DNA of 10,992 nt from Eubacteriales bacterium. GTDB lineage: Bacteria > Bacillota_A > Clostridia > Christensenellales > Aristaeellaceae. Within the stretch, counting starts at the first letter, position 1. Each line of letters starts with the position of its first letter. Both the position numbers and the translations under genes were made by a program. Below the pieces are notes generated by a model that saw only the letters and a list, made by a program, of their open reading frames with translations, searched no databases and was not told the origin of the DNA. The stretch spans positions 1 to 10,992 of the forward strand of contig JARKQO010000253.1 in NCBI GenBank assembly GCA_029974855.1, given 5' to 3'. Positions 6,167 through 10,992 of this stretch are shown one piece after another.

Positions 6167-7006
6167 ATGGAGCAATACCAACACAAAACCCCCTTGGCCA
6201 CCGCTTTGGACCGGCTGTTGCTGCGGCTGGCGGTGGTGGGGTTCGGCATGGGCTGGTTTCTGTTTTTATGGGGCGTCACCTTGCCGGCCTTCACGGCGGG
6301 CTTTGCCTTTGGGTGCCTGCTGTGGCTGTCCTTGCGGCGCTTTGAGGCGCTGTCGCTCCAACGGAAGGAGAAGCAGCTGCGCCGCAGCGTTGGCGGGGAG
6401 CTGGCCCTGGACCGGCTGCTGCTGATGCCCGCCCGCCGGGCGGCCTTTCAGGCGGTGCTGTGGCTTGGGACCAAGGCCTCTTTGGAAATGCAAAAAACTA
6501 CGGACAAGGGGGTGCTGTGCCGTTTCAAGGGGGAGCCGGCGCTGGTGCAGCTTATCGCCCAGCACAAGAGCATGAGCGTCACGGTGCAGCAGATCATCGA
6601 CATCCATAAGGAATGCATGCAGCACAAGGCGGCCCGGTGCATCATCTGCCTTACCGCCCCCCTGAGCCGGGAGGGGAAGGCCTACACGGAAAGCGCCAAG
6701 CCCCCCATCAAGGTTGTCCCCAGGGAGGAGCTGCTGCGCTTGGCGGGGCACGCCTCCCCCGCCACGGATGAGGAGCTCAGCGGCATGGCCCAAAGGGGGC
6801 GGCGGCCCCTGGGCTGGAGGCGGTGGGTGGAGCATGTGCTCTCCCCGGGCCGGGCCAAGGGCTACTTCCTGTATGGGCTGGGCCTGGCGCTGCTGTACCT
6901 GGTGACGGGGCTGTGGTTTTATTCCATTCCGGCGGTGATCTGCCTGGCCCTGTGCGTGCTGTGCCGGTGGTACAAGCCCAGGGACAGGGACGAAGAATTC
7001 TGGTAG
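6167..7006 (+). CDS. Uncharacterised membrane protein with an Mrr-like nuclease-fold domain
   Basis: A 279-residue protein I cannot name. Two membrane segments lie near 20-55, a basic stretch follows (RRFEALSLQRKEKQLRR), and two more membrane segments lie near 232-267 before a charged tail. The central soluble domain (about 95-195) resembles the catalytic core of Mrr-type restriction endonucleases: a possible active-site Asp113 (TTDKG), then LIAQHKS at 129-135 carrying a QxK triad at 132-134, a helix VTVQQIIDIHKEC, a strand CIICLTAPLS and a final IKVVPREELLRL, in the Mrr order. The fold call is inference from remembered family patterns, and nuclease activity is unproven. An ATG at 6152 is possible, but the ATG at 6167 has GGGAGG at a better distance. 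It is transcribed divergently from nadD-yqeK. Confidence 0.8.
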   Translation: MEQYQHKTPLATALDRLLLRLAVVGFGMGWFLFLWGVTLPAFTAGFAFGCLLWLSLRRFEALSLQRKEKQLRRSVGGELALDRLLLMPARRAAFQAVLWLGTKASLEMQKTTDKGVLCRFKGEPALVQLIAQHKSMSVTVQQIIDIHKECMQHKAARCIICLTAPLSREGKAYTESAKPPIKVVPREELLRLAGHASPATDEELSGMAQRGRRPLGWRRWVEHVLSPGRAKGYFLYGLGLALLYLVTGLWFYSIPAVICLALCVLCRWYKPRDRDEEFW

Positions 7007-7017
7007 GCCCGGGCCTA
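7004..7017. repeat. 14-bp palindrome containing two convergent stop codons
   Basis: TAGGCCCGGGCCTA is a perfect palindrome. Its first three bases are the TAG stop of the plus-strand membrane-protein gene and its last three are the TAG stop of the minus-strand cysteine desulfurase gene, leaving only 8 bp between the two reading frames. No T-tract flanks it, so it is not a standard terminator. Confidence 0.8.
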
Positions 7018-8157
7018 GCGCAGGCCCTCCCGCATCAGCCTGGCCACCGCCCCGGCGAAGCGGTCCACTTCCTCCTCGGTGTTGTAAATGCCCACGCTGG
7101 CCCGGCAGGCCCCGGTCTGGGTGGTGCCCAGCCACTGGTGCATAGCCGGAGCGCAGTGCAGCCCCGCCCGGATGGCGAAGCCCTGCCGGGCCAAGGTATC
7201 CGCCATGGCCCCTCCGTCCACGTTTTCCGGCACAAAGCTCACCACCCCCACCTTGGGGGCCTGGGGGTCCCCCAAAAGCCGCACGCCCCGGATCCCTGCC
7301 AGCTGCTCCCGCATCCGCCCTGCCAGCTGGGATTCATAGGCCTCGATCTCCGCCCGGTGCCGGAAGGCGAACCGGGCCCCCACCAATAGCCCCGCGATGC
7401 CCGGCAGGTTGGCCGTGCCGCTTTCATACCGGTCCGGAAGGGCGGTGGGCTGCAGCATGCTCTCGCTTTGGGAGCCTGTACCCCCGGTCATCAGGGGCCT
7501 GGGGGCCATGCCCTGGCCCAGCAGCAGCACCCCGGTGCCGTGGGGCCCCAGCAGGCCCTTATGCCCGGACATGGCCACCATGTCCGCCCCCAAGGCGGCG
7601 GGGGACACGTCCAGCACCCCGGCGGTCTGGGCCGCGTCCACCAGCAGGGGGATGCCGTGGGCCTTGAGCACCGGAGAGATGGCGGCCACGGGCTGGACCA
7701 CCCCGGTGACGTTGCTGGCGTGGCAGATTACGCACAGGGCGGTTTTGGGGGTGATGGCGGCCCGAAGGCCCTCGGCGCTCAGCAAGCCCCGGCTGTCCGG
7801 CTCGAGGGGAACCACCTTGAGGAGCCCCTGCTGCTCATAGCCCTTCAGCACCCGCATCACCGCGTTGTGCTCACTGTGGGACACCAACACCTCGTCCCCT
7901 TCAAACAACGTTCCCCGCAGGGCGATGTTCAGCGATTCCGTGCAGTTGGAGGTGAAGATCACCTGCTCCGGCCCCGGCAGGCCAAAGGCCTCGGCCAGCA
8001 TCTCCCGGCAGGTTTCAATCACCCGCCCGCCGCACAGGGAGAGCCGGTGTCCGGACCGGCCCGGGTTGCCCCCGATGCGGTTCAGGGTGCCCGCCATGGC
8101 CCGGGCCACCATGGGCGGCTTGGGAAATGACGTGGCCGCGTTGTCCAGATAAATCAT
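7015..8157 (-). CDS. Cysteine desulfurase family protein (class V aminotransferase fold)
   Basis: A 380-residue PLP enzyme of the NifS/SufS superfamily, which removes sulfur (or selenium from selenocysteine) as a protein persulfide. Features: start MIYLDNAATSFPKP, His97 in SEHN that stacks on PLP, CHASNVTG at 145-152, Asp174 in VDAAQTAG that holds the PLP nitrogen, Lys200 in SGHKGLLGPHGTG as the Schiff-base lysine, ESGTANLPG at 245-253, and a SufS-like catalytic Cys335 in RAGLHCAP. It most resembles the subfamily known as EF2568 (TIGR01977). The frame is open upstream to 8577, but homology begins at this ATG, which follows AAAGGGGG. It is divergent from a DUF3343 gene, which favours a sulfur or selenium delivery role over general Fe-S assembly; no sufU or iscU is present. 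Confidence 0.9.
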   Translation of the reverse strand: MIYLDNAATSFPKPPMVARAMAGTLNRIGGNPGRSGHRLSLCGGRVIETCREMLAEAFGLPGPEQVIFTSNCTESLNIALRGTLFEGDEVLVSHSEHNAVMRVLKGYEQQGLLKVVPLEPDSRGLLSAEGLRAAITPKTALCVICHASNVTGVVQPVAAISPVLKAHGIPLLVDAAQTAGVLDVSPAALGADMVAMSGHKGLLGPHGTGVLLLGQGMAPRPLMTGGTGSQSESMLQPTALPDRYESGTANLPGIAGLLVGARFAFRHRAEIEAYESQLAGRMREQLAGIRGVRLLGDPQAPKVGVVSFVPENVDGGAMADTLARQGFAIRAGLHCAPAMHQWLGTTQTGACRASVGIYNTEEEVDRFAGAVARLMREGLR

Positions 8158-8253
8158 GAGGGCCCCCTTTCTTCTGTTGGGAGGCGGCCCCCCTCCACAC
8201 CTTCCCTGGGGGTCGCCGTATACTGTATGAGGAAGGAAGGGGGATATGAACCC
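8158..8253. other. Divergent intergenic region, cysteine desulfurase / DUF3343
   Basis: These 96 bp must hold the promoters of both genes. A GTATAC palindrome (8218-8223) offers -10-like sequence in both directions (TATACT on plus at 8219-8224), but I find no convincing -35 element for either. GGAAGGGGG ending at 8243 is the likely ribosome binding site of the plus-strand gene. Confidence 0.4.
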
Positions 8254-8523
8254 ATGAATGAAGCTTTTGGGATTGCCTCGTTTCGCTCTCGCCAGCAGGT
8301 GATGAAGTTTGAAAACGTGCTTCGCCGGGAAGGGGCGAGGGTATCGATTATTACGACGCCCCGGGATGTGGCCGTGGGTTGCGGCCTGAGCATCCGTTTT
8401 GAATTGGATGAGTATGACGCCGTGCTGGAGGCCTACCGCCGCTATCACCCCAGCAATTTGATCGGCTTTTATCAGGTGGAGCGCACAGAGGGGAACCGCA
8501 CCGTCACCAGGCCGCTGGCGTAG
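8254..8523 (+). CDS. DUF3343 domain protein, putative Se/S carrier
   Basis: An 89-residue protein matching DUF3343 (Pfam calls it putative Se/S carrier protein-like). The family core is visible: FRSRQQVMKFENVLRREG at 10-27, then TPRDVAVGCGLSIRF at 35-49 with the conserved Cys43, then a C-terminal part ending in GFYQVE. DUF3343 proteins have been proposed, from genome comparisons, to carry labile sulfur or selenium and often lie beside class V cysteine desulfurases, as here. An ATG at 8227 would add nine residues, but it lies upstream of the only ribosome binding site, so 8254 is chosen. Family is likely; function is inferred. Confidence 0.88.
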   Translation: MNEAFGIASFRSRQQVMKFENVLRREGARVSIITTPRDVAVGCGLSIRFELDEYDAVLEAYRRYHPSNLIGFYQVERTEGNRTVTRPLA

Positions 8524-8543
8524 GCGGCGAAGGAATCGCGCCA

Positions 8544-8574
8544 AAAAGCCACCCCGCGCCGCGAGGTGGCTTTT
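8544..8574. terminator. Terminator between the DUF3343 gene and rpmB, probably bidirectional
   Basis: A perfect 10-bp stem AAAAGCCACC / GGTGGCTTTT (8544-8553 with 8565-8574) encloses an 11-nt loop that can itself pair. It follows the DUF3343 stop by 20 bp and ends in TTTT on the plus strand; on the minus strand it follows the rpmB stop by 30 bp and also ends in a T-run. Confidence 0.85.
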
Positions 8575-8604
8575 CATGATGAGACAAAGTTCAAGGGGCT
8601 CCCA

Positions 8605-8820
8605 TTAGGCCTCCGCGGAGGATTTGGTGGGCAGAGCGCGCTTGACGTAGCCGCTGCGCAGGCAACGGGTGCACACGTTCAGCCGCATGACGCTGCCGCC
8701 GACCTCCACGCGCACGCGCTGCACGTTGGGAGCCCAGGCGCGGTTGGTCTTACGGTTGGAGTGGCTGACCTTGTGGCCGCTCATCGTACCCTTTGCGCAT
8801 ACTTCACAAAAATGGCCCAT
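8605..8820 (-). CDS. rpmB: 50S ribosomal protein L28
   Basis: A 71-residue ribosomal protein. GHFCEVCAKG, GHKVSHSNRKTNRAW and PNVQRVRVEV are the L28 signature. Two CxxC pairs (Cys5/Cys8 and Cys50/Cys53) make this the zinc-binding form; a zinc-free copy is often kept elsewhere in genomes with this type. The ATG is preceded by TAGGAGGTG with 8-nt spacing. It is monocistronic, with its own promoter and the shared terminator at 8544-8574. Confidence 0.97.
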   Translation of the reverse strand: MGHFCEVCAKGTMSGHKVSHSNRKTNRAWAPNVQRVRVEVGGSVMRLNVCTRCLRSGYVKRALPTKSSAEA

Positions 8821-8866
8821 ATTTTACACCTCCTAACGGGAGTTTCGCATGGTTAACAGCCTGTCT

Positions 8867-8895
8867 ATTCTATCATCCCTGTATGGCTTTGGCAA
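8867..8895 (-). promoter_or_regulatory. Promoter of rpmB
   Basis: Minus strand TTGCCA (8890-8895, five of six) and TAGAAT (8867-8872, five of six) at the ideal 17-bp spacing. The expected start near 8860 gives a leader of about 40 nt. Confidence 0.82.
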
Positions 8896-8922
8896 GGGCA
8901 TTCGAAAAATTTTGTTCTGCAC

Positions 8923-9080
8923 AAGGGAACACGCGTCCACGGCTTCCAGGCAAGGCTCCCGGACCCCGCCCCATGCCTGGCAAAGGCGGAGATGACCGGT
9001 GCGGATTGGCGGTTTCCCCCGTGCCGTGGGACCACAATTCCTTCACCCTGCCTCCACAGGCCGTCATACGGCTGTCTTTT
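8923..9080. other. Intergenic nested inverted repeats, possible structured RNA
   Basis: The 170 bp between the rpmB promoter and the kinase stop codon hold no credible gene but fold in nested fashion. The outer stem is CCACGGC / GCCGTGG (8937-8943 with 9023-9029), extended by GT/AC after one bulge and by AAGG/CCTT (8923-8926 with 9040-9043). Inside it is CCAGGCA / TGCCTGG (8946-8952 with 8974-8980). Next to it, ACAG-CCGT / ACGG-CTGT (9056-9075, one bulge, 3-nt loop) is followed by CTTTT on the plus strand. I do not recognise a known RNA class, and no clear plus-strand promoter is visible. Confidence 0.4.
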
Positions 9081-10509
9081 GATAATATTCCTTATACTTG
9101 CCGTAATAATGCTTCCCCATGAGGGAATGGCGGGCGTCATTGAGTACGCAGCCCAGGATGTGGATCTCCGCCTTTTGAAGGTTCGCGACTGTTTTTTGCA
9201 AAACGCTTCTCCTACAGGCCCGTTGCTTGACAATCACGATCGCCCCGTCCACGATCTGGGAAAGCTTCATGGGATCGGAAACCAGGCCTGCGGGAGGAGT
9301 ATCAAAGATAATATACTCATAGAATTCCTGAACGGCCGCCACCCTTTCAGATAGCGCGGAAGAGATAAAGCGATGATCCTTGCCGGCGCTCCCCATCACA
9401 TCAATGCCGTTGGGAAGGGTATAGATGTCCCAGTTCATCTGGGTTACATCCAAAACCAAATCCGCGCCGTCTTCTCCATGGTGGTGTACCCATTTGACGC
9501 CAAACACCTTGTGTACCATCGGATGATGATAATCCGCGTCCACCAGCAGGACGCTGCGCCCGCTTCGCGCCAGGCTGATGGCAAGGTTGGCCGCGGCCGT
9601 GGTTTTCCCCTCATGGGGGATGCTGCTGGTGATGATGATTTTTTTGGTCCGATTTTTCATACACAGATGCTGCACCGCGATGCACAAGCGCATATAGGAT
9701 TCGGCATAAAAATGCTCCGCCTTTACCTGCTTGGAGGTAAGGAGGAGGCTTTGCCGGGAAGGCGATTTTTTGATGTGCGGGATTTCCTCCAGCGTTTTCA
9801 GGGAAAGCCCGGCTTCAATATCTTTGGAGGTATCGATTTTGGGGGCAAGCATGTTGTAGGCCACAACCATCCCACACCCCAGCACCAGGCCCACCAAGGC
9901 TGCCATAGCGCTGTTTTTCAGCGTGTTGCTGGGATCGGCATGCGCCGGAAGCATAGCATAGTCCAGTACGTTGATGGAGCCGATTTCCACCGTTTCCATC
10001 ATGGCCTGGGGGGCCACCCGCATGATGGAATTGGCGACCCGCATGGCCAGGAAGGAGTCAGGGCACGTAACCTGAAGATAGAGGAGTTGCGTATCCTTCA
10101 AGGATGTGAGCTTTACAAAGGAGCGGAGCCGTTCCTCCGGCATATCCAGCTTAAGGTCCTCCAGAACATAGCGCATCACCCGGCTGCTTTTCATGATCTC
10201 CGTATAAGTGGCGACCAGGTTCCGGGCCAGGGTCACATCGTTTACCGTGACCTGGGCGGTGCCGTCCGGGCCGATGTAGGGTTTGGCTTTTGCGTTCACC
10301 ACCATGGAAGCGGTGGCTGTAAAGGAGGGAACATACGTATGCTTTTCATATTGATACATGACCGTCGAAAAAAGGACGATACAGATCAGAATCAGCCATT
10401 TTCCCTTGGAGAGCCAGATGAACAGATCGATCAGGTTGATTTCTTCAGGATAGGTCCCCTGTGTTTGTTCCGTAAAGATTTCTCCACCCCCTAAGAGGCA
10501 AGCAGCCAA
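9064..10509 (-). CDS. Polysaccharide co-polymerase / BY-family tyrosine kinase fusion (Wzz + CpsD-like)
   Basis: About 480 residues combining a Wzz-like chain-length domain with a cytoplasmic BY-kinase, a type that regulates capsule or exopolysaccharide polymerisation. NLIDLFIWLSKGKW (25-38) leads into membrane segment 1 (about 38-51); the outer domain follows; PSNTLK then membrane segment 2 (about 199-218). Kinase motifs: Walker A SSIPHEGKTT at 295-304 (His where Gly is usual), Walker A' LLVDADYHHP at 321-330 (His for the usual Arg), Walker B IIFDTPPAG at 400-408, and a C-terminal tyrosine cluster with Tyr468, 469, 472, 475 and 476. The only standard start is TTG at 10509 without a ribosome binding site; a good site faces ATC at 10479, so the true N-terminus may be ten residues shorter. 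No other polysaccharide genes are adjacent. Confidence 0.87.
   Translation of the reverse strand: MAACLLGGGEIFTEQTQGTYPEEINLIDLFIWLSKGKWLILICIVLFSTVMYQYEKHTYVPSFTATASMVVNAKAKPYIGPDGTAQVTVNDVTLARNLVATYTEIMKSSRVMRYVLEDLKLDMPEERLRSFVKLTSLKDTQLLYLQVTCPDSFLAMRVANSIMRVAPQAMMETVEIGSINVLDYAMLPAHADPSNTLKNSAMAALVGLVLGCGMVVAYNMLAPKIDTSKDIEAGLSLKTLEEIPHIKKSPSRQSLLLTSKQVKAEHFYAESYMRLCIAVQHLCMKNRTKKIIITSSIPHEGKTTAAANLAISLARSGRSVLLVDADYHHPMVHKVFGVKWVHHHGEDGADLVLDVTQMNWDIYTLPNGIDVMGSAGKDHRFISSALSERVAAVQEFYEYIIFDTPPAGLVSDPMKLSQIVDGAIVIVKQRACRRSVLQKTVANLQKAEIHILGCVLNDARHSLMGKHYYGKYKEYYQKTAV
10484..10493 (-). promoter_or_regulatory. Ribosome binding site facing a non-standard codon in the kinase gene
   Basis: The minus strand reads TAGGGGGTGG, able to pair with the 16S tail if G-U pairs are allowed. 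Seven bases after GGGGG, in frame, is ATC (10479-10477), not ATG, GTG or TTG. Confidence 0.5.
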
Positions 10510-10686
10510 TCAGACCAGAGCCAATGATGTATACAACCCGTATTTATTCAATCTTGATAGCCTGGTTTCCTGCCGCTTCGACAAATTGTTTTTGGGGCTT
10601 TTTTGGGGGATTCCTGCGGTACCATAGGACATCCCTTGGGACCACTGCTTCGGCGACGGCGCTTAGCAAAAGCGGAGACAGCGCGA
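10510..10686. other. Intergenic region between the lepA terminator and the kinase gene
   Basis: No gene is supported. On the minus strand it should carry the kinase promoter, but only weak -10-like sequences (TATACA near 10529-10534) without a matching -35 were found. It contains two A-tracts next to C-tracts (CCCCCAAAAAA and CCCCAAAAA near 10590-10610). Confidence 0.4.
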
Positions 10687-10727
10687 AAAACCCGCCGGAG
10701 AAGGAGGGTTCCTCTCCGGCGGGTTTT
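10687..10727 (-). terminator. Intrinsic terminator after lepA
   Basis: A perfect 15-bp stem AAAACCCGCCGGAGA / TCTCCGGCGGGTTTT (10687-10701 with 10713-10727) with an 11-nt loop. On the minus strand it ends in five Ts, 49 bp after the lepA stop. It is the strongest terminator in the window. Confidence 0.92.
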
Positions 10728-10776
10728 CACGCCATTGCGTCAGGGAGCTGTTTTTTTCCTGTGTTAAGGAAGCGGC

Positions 10777-10992
10777 CTACTTGTCGTCCATTTTCAGCAC
10801 CGCCAGGAAGGCTTCGCTGGGCACCTCCACGCTGCCGAACTGGCGCATGCGCTTCTTGCCCTCCTTCTGCTTTTCCAGCAGCTTCTTTTTGCGGGTGATG
10901 TCGCCGCCGTAGCACTTGGCCAGCACGTCCTTGCGCAGGGCCTTCACGGTTTCCCGGGCGATGACCTTGCCGCCGATGGCGGCCTGGATGGG
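10777..10992 (-). CDS. lepA: Elongation factor 4 (LepA), C-terminal fragment
   Basis: The last 71 residues of EF-4/LepA, the ribosome-associated GTPase thought to act on stalled or stressed translation. The basic C-terminal domain unique to LepA is recognisable: [20 protein letters not shown], then [20 protein letters not shown] and [22 protein letters not shown]. The frame runs off the window edge, so the GTPase domains lie outside. It ends in TAG and is followed by a strong terminator, so the kinase gene downstream is a separate transcription unit. Confidence 0.96.
   Translation of the reverse strand, partial: PIQAAIGGKVIARETVKALRKDVLAKCYGGDITRKKKLLEKQKEGKKRMRQFGSVEVPSEAFLAVLKMDDK

Noticed and set aside
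8158..8577. Upstream extension of the cysteine desulfurase by 140 residues
   Set aside because: It runs antisense through the DUF3343 gene and its terminator; homology begins at MIYLDNAATS.
8923..9045. Assignment of the structured intergenic region as SRP RNA, RNase P RNA, 6S RNA or a cobalamin riboswitch
   Set aside because: The diagnostic conserved strings of SRP RNA, RNase P RNA and the cobalamin element were looked for on both strands and not found, and nothing specific supports 6S RNA.
8793..9122. A 109-codon plus-strand frame across the rpmB start and the intergenic region
   Set aside because: It overlaps the rpmB ribosome binding site antisense, lacks its own initiation site and resembles no protein.
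9373..10494. A 373-codon plus-strand open frame opposite the Wzz/BY-kinase gene
   Set aside because: The minus-strand frame has kinase motifs in order; this one is a Gly/His-rich shadow.
10755..10773. Short hairpin TTCCT/AGGAA just after the lepA stop
   Set aside because: Only five pairs, AT-rich, and no T-tract follows it on the minus strand; the real terminator is at 10687-10727.

Overview
The window is GC-rich (roughly 60%), densely coded, and looks like a chromosomal segment of a Bacillota member, most likely a high-GC gut-type Clostridia (Oscillospirales or a relative). This rests on a nadD-yqeK-rsfS cluster, a zinc-type L28, a DUF3343 protein beside a class V cysteine desulfurase, AGGAG-type ribosome binding sites and sigma-A-like promoters. 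The species is not identifiable by reading alone. No tRNA, rRNA, CRISPR array, insertion sequence or phage gene was seen.

Region 1 (13-4398, minus strand): an ArsR/SmtB-family repressor gene is followed by potA, potB, potC and potD, an ABC importer of the polyamine family. A near-consensus promoter (TTGACA, 17 bp, TACAAT) with a perfect 7-bp inverted repeat just downstream lies in front of the repressor gene. No terminator separates the repressor from potA, so all five genes probably form one self-regulated operon. The binding protein lacks a lipobox and differs from E. coli PotD at ligand-contacting positions, so its substrate is not certain.

Region 2 (4435-6143, minus strand): a gene fusing NadD (NAD biosynthesis) to a YqeK-type HD phosphohydrolase overlaps rsfS by 8 bp and ends at an intrinsic terminator. 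The start is probably a TTG, because the upstream ATG lies inside the -10 box. That -10 box overlaps the -10 box of a promoter facing the other way, which serves region 3.

Region 3 (6167-7006, plus strand): an uncharacterised membrane protein with two N-terminal and two C-terminal membrane segments around a soluble domain that resembles the Mrr-type restriction endonuclease fold. It meets the next gene tail to tail across a 14-bp palindrome containing both stop codons.

Region 4 (7015-8574): a cysteine desulfurase-like PLP enzyme (minus) and a divergent DUF3343 putative Se/S carrier (plus), a pair that suggests sulfur or labile-selenium trafficking. A terminator hairpin then lies between the DUF3343 gene and rpmB.

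Region 5 (8605-10992, minus strand): rpmB (L28) with its own promoter; a 240-bp intergenic stretch with nested inverted repeats; an orphan Wzz/BY-kinase fusion whose good ribosome binding site faces an ATC rather than a normal start codon; and the 3' end of lepA with a strong terminator.
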